Position numbers and translations under genes: made by a program
Shown here: in pieces, positions 1 through 11,222 of the stretch
Layout: the number at the start of each line of letters is the position of its first letter
How positions within the stretch are numbered: the stretch's first letter is position 1
NCBI RefSeq assembly: GCF_030704535.1
Contig: NC_081807.1
Span: forward strand, 7,280,001 to 7,344,000
DNA from: Vitis vinifera
Lineage: Eukaryota; Streptophyta; Magnoliopsida; Vitales; Vitaceae
Length of the DNA: 64,000 bases
Direction: 5' to 3'
The notes under the pieces: model-generated
Databases searched by the model: none
The model's input: the letters and a program-made list of their open reading frames with translations, nothing else
What the model was told of the DNA's origin: nothing

Positions 1-1015
1 TGCCCAACTTGGGCTTGTTCCTATGGAACTGTGATTGTTGTCATATCTTGAACTCTCTTAGCCTATTGAGATGCTATGATTAACCAGCATATGCACCATG
101 AGCACATAAAGAGAAATCTTGAAGAACCTCACGAAAGCCAATTCCCCTAACCATTCTGGCAGCAACAAAAACCAGACCAATAGCTTAAACTTTTGATTTC
201 CACGGTCCATCAAACCCAGAAACCACTTGGAGTTAATGAAAAACATTTTTTTAATTATTATTATTACCATTAGCCTAAGACTACTAGATAGGTTTCAGAG
301 AATAAAGGTTTGTATTTTTTTTTGGAAAGCATAAAAAGGGATTTTTTTTTTAAAAAAAAAAAATCAAACATTCAATCTAGACTCCACTTCATGCCGCCCT
401 CAATGGGACCAAACATATGGGATAAGCAAAGAGCAGTGATATGATGAACCAAATATCAAGCTAAAAAACAACCCATACATTTGTTATCTTCGGGAAAAGT
501 CAAAGAAAGCGTAAAAGAACCAAAACATAGTAGATATGAAAACAGGATCAAACTTAGGAAAACCACCATTTGAACTTTAAAGTCCATGCCAATCAATAAG
601 TTAAAGTCCAGAAAATTGACAGAAAATAGAGCGGATAAATAAAACAGAATGAGAATCTAAAGCCAATAGTGATCTTCCCTGCTTTCTATATCTCTTCCTT
701 TTTTCTCCTGCTATGTCTCCTTGTTATCTCTCTTGCTATCTCCTTTTGCCTATGAAAACCCTCTTTCTATGAAAATAATTTCCCCATGCCTCCTAAAACC
801 ACCAGTCTGTGTTTTAATATCAATTAGAGTAGCCCAAACTGAGGACTCATCTTCTTTGCCAAATTTTATCTCATCCACCAGAAAAAAGTCATTTTTTTTT
901 CTTTCCAAAAGTCAATCCATGCATATCACCTAAAAAGTCCTATCTTTTTATTAAAAAAATTCACCTAAAAGAGTCCTACATTTTCCAAAAACTTCTCCAT
1001 TGGTAGATTTTCCTA
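1..1015. other. AT-rich intergenic DNA without recognisable gene
   Basis: No open frame here looks like a conserved protein. The sequence is AT-rich with homopolymer runs, such as the T and A runs near 310-362. I see no tRNA, LTR end or terminal inverted repeat. It may be decayed transposon sequence or the flank of a gene outside the window. Confidence 0.5.
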
Positions 1016-1705
1016 TAAAACTTCAAATTATTAAATTGGATAAATGAATAATAAATAAATCGAAGAATGATAAAATAATAATAATAGATAAATGAATAAA
1101 TAACAAGATAATGAACAAAATAAAAAATAATAATGAATAACTAAATAAATAAAAGTGATTGGCAATAATAATAAAAATAAAACTTCAATTTATTAAATCG
1201 GATAAATAAATAAAATAATAAATAAATCGGATAAAATAATAATAATAGATAAATGAATAAATAACAAGATAATGAACAAAATAAATAAAAAATAATGAAT
1301 AACTAAATAATAAAAGTGATTGACAATAATAATAAAAATAAAACTTCAAATTATTAAATCAGATAAATGAATAAAGAATAAATAAATAAAATAATAAATA
1401 AATCAAAGAATTATAAAATAATAATAAACGATAAATGAATAAATAACAAGATAATGAACAGAATAAATAAATAAAAAAATAATGAATAACTAAATAAATA
1501 AAAGTGATTGACAATAATAATAAAAATAAAACTTCAAATTATTAAATCGGATAAATGAATAAAGAATAAATAAATGGGAGAATGATAAAATAATAATAAT
1601 TGATAAATGAATAAATAACAAGATAATGAACAAAATAAATAAATAATAATGAATAAATAAATAAATAAATAAAAGTGATTGACAATAATAATAAAAAAGA
1701 AAAAT
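1016..1705. repeat. Tandem repeat, about four units of 160-190 bp, AT-rich
   Basis: The string AAAACTTCAA followed by TTATTAAATC recurs near 1017, 1179, 1340 and 1528. Each unit continues with GATAAATGAATAA-type blocks, AACAAGATAATGAACA and AAAGTGATTG(A/G)CAATAATAATAA. Spacing is about 161, 161 and 188 bp, and a partial unit ends near 1705. Units differ by small indels of TAAA/AATA blocks. The open frames on the minus strand here are low-complexity and not genes. Confidence 0.85.
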
Positions 1706-2007
1706 GAATGAATAAATGAGATAAATGAGCCATACAACCAAAAAAGTCACGTTAAGAATGTCTAATGGGTCAAACGTGCCTAAATGGGCTTAAGTGAACC
1801 TAGACAGGCCTAAGGTGTCTAAACTAAAATACACCTAAGTGAAGCCTAATCTAAACTTGAAGGGCAGCTAAGGTCATAATGTGGAACCGAATAAACCCCT
1901 CAACCAAAGTCTCCAAAGTGACTCAGAAAAGGCAAGCTACACAAGTAGTAATGGGACACCAAGGAATTGTTATAAAGTACTGAACAAACACGTAAAATGA
2001 CATGTGC
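1706..2007. other. Flanking DNA left of the gypsy insertion
   Basis: Non-coding stretch between the tandem repeat and the retrotransposon. Its last five bases, TGTGC (2003-2007), are the left copy of the target duplication. No gene seen. Confidence 0.5.
2003..2007. repeat. Target site duplication, left copy (TGTGC)
   Basis: TGTGC directly precedes the element end TGTCACGACCC and matches 9216-9220. Five bases is the usual duplication length for Ty3/gypsy integrases. Confidence 0.8.
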
Positions 2008-4294
2008 TGTCACGACCCAAATTTTGGGCAACCCAAAACTTGGCTCATGACCCCGGGTCAAAGGTTTGACCCTAAGGGTTCCTCTTATTCCATGCTGGCA
2101 GTCAACCAATTCCACACTAGCAGTCAACCAAAAGACTCTGAATTTTTTTTTTTTTTTACACATACGTCCCACTAGAGTTCTCACCAACTAACAATATCTC
2201 AAACATTACTCATAAACAACAAGATTAAATAATTTTCATTATAGTCCAAAAATAAATGTTCACAATTAAACAACTTAATCAAAATAGGGTTTCATTACAA
2301 ATCCATAGTTCATAGTTTCTAAAACAAAACCCAAAACCACAAACACAATAAAAAAAATGTCACGCTCCACAAGGCCGCTCCAGGAGCATCCTGAAGTCCT
2401 CCATGCCCCACCTGTGGATCCTCAGGAGTGAGATCTGCATCTAAAAAGATGTAAAAAGGAATGGGTGAGCATTTCCACATTGCTCAGTAGGGTGCCTAAC
2501 ACCCAAGGGGTTAAGGGGGATTACTAAGTTTCAAATAACATCAAATGAACATTTCAACAGTATTAATCAAGCCACATAATTTCATAACTAATATTATACA
2601 CAATTCCACAACATTCAACAATTAAATGAATGCACATGAACATGTGACACACAGTCATACAATGTAATATCATTCTCGAGCTTTCACCGAAAAATACGTG
2701 TCCGCACCCAAATACATTCCCCATTCAAAGTCTTCCCAGGGTAAACTTTTGGGTCTTTCACCCTAGGGATCTCTCTCCCTTCTTAATTCGCCTCACATAG
2801 GCTTTTACTTTTCATCACTATTTCATTTTTTTTTCCATTTCATACACTTTTCACAATTTTCATAATTTCTTCACACAACTATGATGCAAATGAATGCCAC
2901 AATTCCAAAGTTTCTCAATAATTTCAACAGTTTCAACATTCCCCAATAATCCAATAAAATAAATTTTCTACATTAAAACTTTCAAAAATATCCCAACAAA
3001 TTTTCAAAAATTCGCATATCAACAAACATGAAATTATACCACACTTTCAAAAAATTTCAACAATTCTAATAATTTCCAATATTCGAAAATAACTAATTTT
3101 CCACCATAAAAATTCCGAAAATATTCCAACCAATGCCCAACAATTCACATATCACTAGATTTGAAATTATAACCTAATTTCGGAATTTTCTAACACTTCT
3201 AATCATTTTTAACAACTCAAAACAATTATTTATCAACCAAAAGGAAATTCCCGAAATTACAAAAACTCCAAAAAAATTCCAAATCATCCAGAAAAATTCA
3301 TACCACACCAATATTACCTACTTAACTCATAATGACAAGATTTACAATTTTTTTTCAAAGGAAAATGCATTAAATTTAAGTTATAGGGTTAGGTTCCCCT
3401 ACCACAGATTTAAAAATTCAACCGTTAAAATCATGATCGGCCACCGTAGGATTGTTTCTCTTCTCTAGTAGAGCACCTCCTCAAAATTTGAGCTGAAACG
3501 GAGGTTGTTTGGCCGTCCAAACGGCCGGTCAAAGTTTTGACGAAATGCAACTTCTCCATAGTCCGCCGCAACCCTCTCTCTCCCCATTCTACCACTATTC
3601 CAAATTTTCCCTTTTTTTTTTTTAATTCATTTAACCACCAGTCCACTATCTTGCCTTTCATCCAGCCACCGCCCAGTCCATGGCCCAATAACCCAAAAGC
3701 CCGCATCAATCCCCTTTTTCTTTTAAAACCCCATTTCATCCCAGCCCCAAATCAATTCCTATTTATTTTTGTTTTTAAAAGCCCACTTTCATCCACTCAC
3801 AACCACTACCCACGGCCCAAATCCAAAGGCTCCAATTAATCCTTTTTTTTATTTCTTTTCTTTTCTTTATTTTCATTTGGTTATTTTCCATTTCCAATTT
3901 CATTTTTTTTTTCATTTTTTTTAACAACACAAATTAATTTATTAAACACCAACAAAAAAAAATTCAATTTTATTAATAATCAATTTAATTTAATTTAATT
4001 TTTTACTTAATTAATTCTAATTAATTTTAATTAATTTACTTTTCATTTTCGTTTTCATTTTTCTTTTCCAAAAATTCTCAATTTCTAAAATCCTAAGAAC
4101 TTTTCTACCCTAAGGCTGACATGGCACAAAATTTTCAACTCACCTAATTGACCGACACAATAAATTGGATTTCACTAATCCAAAATTAACACGTGTTCTC
4201 CGAACACTTTTCTTTTTTACTTTTCAACCATCATTCAAAATAAGACTTTTCAAAATAGAAATGCTAACATCACATAAAATACCCGGTCATTACA
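2008..4294 (-). repeat. 3' LTR of the gypsy element (about 2.29 kb)
   Basis: On the minus strand the LTR begins TGTAATGACCGGG at 4294, just after a polypurine tract, and ends GGGTCGTGACA at 2008. The ends form an imperfect TG...CA inverted repeat. The interior is AT-rich and non-coding. The two opposite-strand open frames around 3431-3839 are not credible genes. No second LTR copy is present in the window, so the two LTRs cannot be compared to date the insertion. Confidence 0.8.
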
Positions 4295-4311
4295 TCCTAC
4301 CCCCTTAAAAG
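4295..4311 (-). other. Polypurine tract of the gypsy element
   Basis: On the minus strand, TTTTAAGGGGGTAGGA lies directly upstream of the LTR start TGTAATGACC. This is the expected plus-strand primer site of an LTR retrotransposon and fixes the LTR boundary. Confidence 0.75.
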
Positions 4312-4343
4312 AAATTTCATCCCGAAATTTAAACGAGCTTACC

Positions 4344-5717
4344 TTAAAAATCATAGAAGAGTTGCGGATAGTGTCGTCTCATTTCTTCCTCAGGTTCCCA
4401 AGTGGCTTCTTCTATCTCATGGTGTTGCCACCACACTTTGACTACAGGAATCACCTTGTTTCTGAACCTATGTTCTCCAACCTCTAGAATTCATAAAGGT
4501 TCCTCCACATAAGAAGTATCTTCACTAATTTGAACATCTTGCAAGTCTACTACCCAAGTTGGATCTGGAATACACTTCTTTAGCATTAATACATGGAAAA
4601 CATCATGCACAAGGGACAACTATTGAGGCAAAATTAACTCGTATGCCACTGGCCCAACTCTCTTATCAATCTGAAATGGTCTCACAAATCTAGGGGCTAA
4701 CTTCCTCTTTTTCCCAAATCAAAATATGCCTCTTCGAGGAGACACTTTTACAAACATCCAATCCCCTTCCTCAAACTCCAAGGGCCTTCTCCTTTGGTCT
4801 ACATAACTTTTCTGTCTATCTTGGGCAATCTTAAGCTTTTCCTTGATGAGTTGTATCTTTTCTATAGTCTCTTGAACAATCTCAAGTCCCAACAAATGTC
4901 TCTCACCCACCTCTATCCAACACAAGGGGGATCTACAAGGTCTCCCATAAAGTGTTTCATAAGGTGCCATGCCAATACTAAATTGGTAACTATTGTTATA
5001 AGCAAACTCTGCCAAAGGTAAGTAATCTGCCCAATTTCCTCCAAAATCCAAAACACAAGCCCTTAACATCTCTTATAAGATTCGGATCACTCTTTCTTAT
5101 TGACCATTTGTCTAAGGGTAAAAGGCAGTGCTAAACTTCAATTGGGTGCCCAAATCCCTTTGTAAACTCTACCAAAACTAAGAAGTAAACTTAGGGTCCC
5201 TGTCAGACACTATAGATAAAGGTATCCCATGCAATCTCACAACCTCCTGTATATACAACTTAACCAAAGAGTTCATGGGATCAGTAGTTTTCATGGCTAG
5301 AAAATGAGCTGACTTAGTAAGACGGTCCACAATCACCCAAACTCCATTTTTCTTGCTTCTAGTTCTTGGCAACCCTATCACAAAGTCCATAGTGATATGA
5401 TCCCATTTCCACTCAGCTATAGGTAAAGGTTGCAACAACCCTACAGGCATCTAGTGTTCAGTCTTCACTTGTTGACAAATTTGACAGTTGGCTACAAACT
5501 AAGCAATGTCTCTCTTCATCCCACTCTACCAGAACTATCTCTTTAAGTCTTGATACATCTTGGTATTCCTAGGGTGGATGGTATACTTCGCCCTATGAGC
5601 ATCTGCTAGAAGTTCATTTCTCAACTCCACATCTTTTGGCACACACAATCTCCCTTTAAACCTCACACTCTCATCTTCATACATAGACCAATTTTCATCT
5701 ACTTCACCTGCTACCAA
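4344..5717 (-). pseudogene. Gypsy integrase region, broken by stops
   Basis: Integrase core segments are readable on the minus strand at 5178-5450 ([13 protein letters not shown], then SDRDPKF) and 4719-5069 (LAEFAYNNSYQ, YGRPCRSPLCW). The HHCC-type zinc region lies at about 5454-5700. The tail reads ATWEPEEEMRRHYPQLF and stops at 4344-4346, resembling the C-terminal chromodomain-type tail of some plant gypsy integrases. In-frame stops are seen at 5535-5537, 5499-5501, 5451-5453, 5178-5180, 5169-5171, 5112-5114, 5097-5099 and 5073-5075. It cannot make a functional integrase. Confidence 0.85.
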
Positions 5718-7244
5718 CTAGGCTTTAACCTTTTCTAAAAACTCATCACGAACTTGGGCCTCCACTATTCTTTGGATAACCATTGGTCTAACCGATATAC
5801 TGTACAAGCATGGACCATGTCCTTCCCAACTAAGACATAACTCAAAATCCTCAATAACTGCATGCATCTCAAACTTTCTCAACCCCAAGCTAGACAACTG
5901 GCCATAGCTCTTCCTATTCAAGGCATTTGCTACAACATTCGCCTTCCCATGATGGTAATGAAGAGCAAAATCATAATCTTCCAATGTCTCCATCCATCTC
6001 CTCTGCCTAGAGTTCAGATCCTTTTGAGTGAAAATATATTTCAAACTCTTGTGATCAGAGTACACCTCAAACTTCTCTCCATACAAATAGTGTCTCCAAG
6101 TCTTTAGGACAAACACCATTGCTGCGAGCTCCAAATCATGTGCTGGATAATTCCGCTTATGCTGCTTTAATTGTCTTGAGGCATAAGCTACCACCTTGCT
6201 TTGCTGCATTAGCACACACCCTAGCCCCACTGTAGAAGCATCATAATAAATCGTAAATAACTCTCCACTAATAAGAGCAGTTAACACTAGAGCAATGGTC
6301 AATTTCCTCTTCAACTCCTGGAAAGCATCCTCACACTCCTCATTCCATTCAAACTTCACCCATTTTCTAGTCAACCGAGTCATTAGTGTTGCAATCCTAG
6401 AAAAGTCTCCTACAAACCTCCTATAATATCCAGCCAACCCCAAGAAACTTCTAACCTCAAATACATTAGTAGGTCTTTGCCACTCCTGTACAGCTTCCAC
6501 CTTGGAATGGTCTACTGCTATTCCTGCCTCAGAAACCACATGGCCGAAGAAATTCACTTCAGTAAGCCAAAACTCACTTTTGCCCAACTTCCCATACAAC
6601 TGATGTCTTCTTAAAGTTTTAAGAATGGTCACCAAATGCTACTTATGTTCCTCCAAACTTCTAGAGTAAATCAAAATGTCATCCACAAAGACAATCACAA
6701 ACTGATCCAAGTAAGCACGAAATACTTTGTTCATTAAATCCATGAAAGTAGCGGGGGCATTAGTTAAACCAAAAGGCATGACTATAAATTCATAATGCCC
6801 ATATCTCATTCTAAAAGCGGTTTTAGGAACATCTTCTTCCCTAATTCTCAATTGATGATACCCAGTTCTCAAGTCAATCTTACTAAAATACTTTGCATCA
6901 TTCAACTGATCAAACAAGTCATCTATTCTTGGAAGAGGATACTTGTTCTTCATAGTAACTCTATTCAACTTCCTATAGTCAATACACAACCTTAGTGTGT
7001 CATCCTTCTTCTTCACAAACAACACTGGGGCTCCCCATGGCAACGTACTTGGACGAATAAAACCCTTACTCAACAATTCATCTAATTGAGTTTTCAATTC
7101 CTTCAACTCAAGAGGGGTCATCCTATAAGGGGATATTGAAATAGGATCAGTTTCTAGGTATACTTCAATAGAGAAATCAAATTCTCTATGTGGTGGTAAA
7201 CCTGGTAACTCATCTGGGAATACATCCTGGAACTTCCTCACCAC
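5718..7244 (-). pseudogene. Gypsy reverse transcriptase and RNase H, broken by a stop
   Basis: The RT part (6639-7244) has the LPPHREFDF entry motif, YHQLRI, and the catalytic FVDDILIYS. It ends at an in-frame TAG at 6639-6641. The same frame continues from 6635 to 5718 through the RT thumb ([20 protein letters not shown]) and an RNase H domain ([33 protein letters not shown]). A second TAG lies at 5718-5720. Apart from these stops the domain is well preserved, which suggests modest age. Confidence 0.9.
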
Positions 7245-7328
7245 TAGAATTTCTGTAATGCCCTTCTGGGTTTTCTCCTTACCACGAAAGCAAGCTAGGA
7301 AATTTATTGATCATTTCCTCAACACATA

Positions 7329-7853
7329 CTAATAGCACGGATTGGACTGCGAAAAAGGCAAACTAACACACTTCCCTCCAACAAAGCAAACCTCAAAACC
7401 ATCTGGCAGACAAAATATTATCCTGCGACGATGACAATCAATAAGTGCTCTATACATTGTCAACCAATCCATTCCCAAGATAACATCATACCTAGTCATA
7501 TCCAAATTCCTCAAATCCACATTAAGTGCTCTATCCACCAAGGTAATAACGCACCATTTGCATATTCTATCAACTCTAGAATTCGTACCCATTAGGGATT
7601 CGATAAGTAACAAATTTTCTACTCTTTCCTTTTTCAACCCCAATGCATTAGCACAAGATGCAGAAATGAAAGAATAAGTTGCACCAGTATCAAACAAAAC
7701 ACGCACCCAAGTACTATATACCAAAATCATACCTTCCACCGAAAGAGTGTCCTCATCTTGCTCTGTTAGAGTCAAGGCAAAAACTCTTCCTGTTGATTGT
7801 CTTCCCCTACCTCTAGCATTCAACCCTTGAGAAGAACGGGTCTGACTACTCAT
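7329..7853 (-). pseudogene. Gypsy aspartic protease region
   Basis: A 174-codon frame contains the active-site motif LFDTGATYSFIS and a later VILGMDWL block, the usual Ty3/gypsy pepsin-like protease pattern. It lies between the gag zinc knuckle and RT. The polyprotein frame is interrupted before RT at 7245-7328, so it is part of a decayed gag-pol. Confidence 0.85.
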
Positions 7854-7995
7854 GGTAGTTGTCCTGGTTCCCTGAGTTGCTAGGGGTTATTGTGGCATCT
7901 GGTAGTAAGGCAACTGAAACTGAGATGGCTGAAAAGGTACTACCGACCGTTGCTGAGAACTTCCCTAAGACTGAGGTCAAGCCTATTGTACACCC

Positions 7996-8760
7996 CGCAA
8001 TGGACAAGCCCTCCATAAGTGGTCTCCCGCTGCACAACCATAACATACTCTATTAGCAGCCGCCCTCTGAGCACTTTGACCACCTCCTACATAGAACGAG
8101 GAATGTCTCTCAAACTGCTGAGTCTTCTACCTCTGTTGCTGCCCCTGGGAACTTTCCCTCATTCTTTGTTTTCATTTTCTGTCCCCCTTTTGCTCTCGAA
8201 TTTGGTTGGTTTCCTCAATGTCCTGCTCCACCAACAAAGCCCTCTTAACCAACTCATAATAGTCCCTTATTGCCAATGAGACTAATCTATTCCTAATAGC
8301 AAGCCTCAACCCCTGCTGGAACCTTCTAGTTTTTTCTCCTTCCTCACTGATCATCCCCAAAGCGAATCTAGACAACTCCGAAAAGCGTGACTCATACTCT
8401 AGCACCGACATGGTTCCCTGGATGAGGTGCTCAAACTTCATCCTCTTGGTGTGCTTAGCCACCTTTCCAAAATACTTGCCTAGGAAGATTCTCTCAAATT
8501 CCTCCCAGGTCATAACCTCAGTGTCATACACTCTTTTCATCGATTCCCACCAGAATTCTTTTCATTCTCCTCAACCAATTCCCAACTGCTTCCGCACTAG
8601 GCTCTCCATTAAAAGACGGAGGCTGCATCACCATGAATCTCTTCATCGCTTCCATTTGGCTCATTACTGGCCTCTTAGTGCGGCTCATCCTATGTGAGTG
8701 GTCTGAATCCTCATGGCCCTGGGTACCTCCTGATCTCCTGGAGCCCTGACATCTCATCAA
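7996..8760 (-). pseudogene. Gypsy gag, frameshifted, with zinc knuckle
   Basis: Minus-strand frames 8524-8760 and 8172-8540 carry a retrotransposon gag domain (WLRRMKRIL, then TWEEFERIFLGKYF, YESRFSELSRFA). They are in different frames, so an indel lies near 8540-8560. Further along at about 8004-8046 a CX2CX4HX4C zinc knuckle (CYGCAAGDHLWRAC) is readable. The protein is broken. Confidence 0.8.
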
Positions 8761-9215
8761 CTAGACAATCTCTCTCAACTCCTTTCTTACTTCTCAGAGT
8801 TCTTCTCTTACCGACTCCAACTCCTCATTTCTCTCAAATCCTCCTCTTCTGGTCCTTCCCACCATTTCAAATTTAACAATCCCTAATTCAACCACATTAC
8901 CAAGGTGAGCAAAATAAAATCACATGTACCCATTTAACAACTTCAACAACTATCAAAACTTTCACTTTCCTACAATCACAATACATAATTCAACATAATT
9001 AACACCCTCATGTTTCTTATTATCATCAACAAGCATCATCACAAGGCTTTTCAAACATCAAGAATCAACAATTAAATGATTTATTTAATAATCAACTCAT
9101 TAACTAACAAATACAGAAAATCATAACGTTACATAACATTACAATACACACAAACACCCACAAACATTGACCCTAAGGTATTAATGCAACCTTGGCTCTG
9201 ATTTGGGTCGTGACA

Positions 9216-9220
9216 TGTGC
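9216..9220. repeat. Target site duplication, right copy (TGTGC)
   Basis: Matches 2003-2007 and directly follows the element end GGGTCGTGACA. Confidence 0.8.
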
Positions 9221-9224
9221 TAGG

Positions 9225-10920
9225 AGGACAAAATTGAGGGTCTATAGTAGATAACCAAATAAATTATGACAATAACCCTATATCATTTCCAATTACTAGA
9301 ATGTCATCAACGTACAAGTTCAAAAGCACCACCATGTTTCCCTTCATCTTCTTGTACACACAAGACCGATTTTCATTTTAATCAAAATTAAGAGTCTTGA
9401 TAGCTTGATCAAAACATCTATTCCATCAGCAAAATGCTTACTTTAATCCATAAATGGATTTATGTAACTTGAACAAGATGTTTTTGGCTTTTTGCTATGA
9501 ATCTGTTTGGTTGCATCATATAGATGTTCTCTTCAAGATCATCGTTCAAGAATGTTGTCTTGACTCCCATTTGTCATATCTCATAATCAAGATAAGTTGT
9601 AATGGATAAGAGTTATTATGATGAATTTGAACATGGTTATCGATGAGAAGGTACCCTCATAGTTGAAACTAGGTTCTCCTAAAATACTTGAGTATATGCT
9701 TGACATCTACCCAAAACTCTAATCATGGATTGGACTGATATCTACTCACCATTCCTATAATAAAGCAAATATTTGGTCTAGCACATAGCATCGTGTATAT
9801 GAGGTTACCTATTACAAAAGCATATGATATTGCTTTAATACGATTTCTCTTCCCAGATGCCTAAGGACAGTGATCATGAGATAGACAACTCCAAACCTAA
9901 GGGTAGCAAAGGAGTCATGCATCATGCACTTGACCAAATGTTTTTCAGTGTAGGAGACATAACATAATTTTTTTATTCTTGTAGTCTTAAAAGACCTTAA
10001 TCCCAAGGATATATTACATCACTTCTAGATTTTTATCTAGAACTAAGTATACAAACAAATCTTGAATAATGACAATGTCTTTACATCAGTCAATGAGCAG
10101 ATTGTCGTCCACCTATAAGATTTTAAAGCAACATTATGCTTCCCTGCACCTTCTTGTACACTCAAAGTCCTTTACTATGAAAATATTTGGTTATTTTATC
10201 TCATAAATGAGATGCCCTGTAAAGGATGGGAGTACGCTAATGAGTTTGAGTATGACTACTAATGAAAAGGTTTTCCACAATTGAAACAAAGTTTCAAACT
10301 ATAACCTTTAGTTACAAACTAGTCACATAAAACTCAAACTTTCCATCAACTCATCTATTTTTCTTGTAGATTAACTTACACCTATGGGTTTTATTCATTA
10401 AGATGTTTCTATAAGAACCCAAACTATGTTAAAATAAAAGGATTCTAACTATCCCCTCATAGCTCCTTATCAAGAATGAGCACTAATATCGCTCATTGTT
10501 TATCATAACCCATAGGATACAAACCTCTCACTATGATAAGACACTTGTGTACTAGAAGTCATAGGAATGGTATTAAGTAAGGAAAGTATAACACAGTCTT
10601 TAATACATATCCCCAAAAGAATATGAGAAATGATGAGAAACCAATCACCCATCTCACTATATCTATCAAAATTTGATTTCTTCTTTCCTTCATTCCATTT
10701 TACATTGAAGCTCCTGGTGTAAAGAATCGGAATATAATCTCATGCTCCCTATTGAAAGAATCTAATTTACTACACACACTACCTCAATTCAATCAAAGTG
10801 TTTGATATGTTTACCCAATTGGTTATCAAATTTCACCTTAAATTTAGTAAATATACCCAAGACATCGAATTTCCTACATACCAAGAACACATATTCAAAC
10901 CTAGAGTTTTCATTAATAAG
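9225..10920 (-). mobile_element. Degenerate Ty1/copia fragments, two pieces
   Basis: On the minus strand, 9280-9330 reads LLNLYVDDILVIG and 9490-9560 reads KTTFLNDDLEENIYM, both classic Ty1/copia RT motifs. A second YVDD-like motif (VDDNLLID) lies near 10085-10110, so at least two RT fragments are arranged side by side. Beyond about 10370 a motif like NPIGCK suggests the region upstream of RT. Frames are broken throughout and I found no LTR pair. Confidence 0.65.
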
Positions 10921-11167
10921 TGATGAAGCACCCATACCTTAAGCAATATGAGAATAAAAAATATTTATTGCTCAACTTGAAGGGGAGAGTTTGAAATTCT
11001 CTCATGTGACAAATTATTAAAGATTTTTTCTTGCTTATATGAGTTGTAGCAATTATATACTTGCAGATAGAATTTCCTAGAATTATTTCCTTTCTAATAT
11101 TATTCACTTATTTTATTTATCTCTAATAGCATACTCATAAATATTATTTCCTATACTATTTTTAAAA
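10921..11167. other. AT-rich non-coding DNA
   Basis: Nothing recognisable between the copia remnant and the (TTA)n microsatellite. Confidence 0.4.

Positions 11168-11222
<55 letters not shown>
11168..11222. repeat. (TTA)n microsatellite, about 18 units
   Basis: Uninterrupted TTA/ATT trinucleotide repeat of about 55 bp. Confidence 0.95.

Larger units (their letters stand above)
2008..9215 (-). mobile_element. Ty3/gypsy LTR retrotransposon, decayed, lacking a 5' LTR
   Basis: The element reads on the minus strand as gag, protease, RT, RNase H, integrase, polypurine tract and 3' LTR. The PR-RT-RH-IN order is that of Ty3/gypsy; the integrase tail resembles the chromodomain-bearing Tekay/Del type (inference). 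The plus strand starts TGTCACGACCC at 2008 and ends GGGTCGTGACA at 9215, a perfect 11-bp inverted pair. The 5-bp direct repeat TGTGC flanks it at 2003-2007 and 9216-9220. Only the 3' LTR is present. At the 5' side (right edge) the primer-binding-site remnant, ATCAGAGCC on the minus strand (about 9194-9202), abuts an inverted copy of the LTR terminus. In-frame stops and a gag frameshift make it non-autonomous. Confidence 0.9.

Noticed and set aside
1490..1750. Overlapping Tyr/Ile/Leu-rich minus-strand frames
   Set aside because: They are translations of the AT-rich tandem repeat and have low-complexity composition.
3431..3839. Opposite-strand frames of about 100 codons in the gypsy LTR
   Set aside because: They overlap antisense to each other, lie wholly inside the LTR and show no domain.
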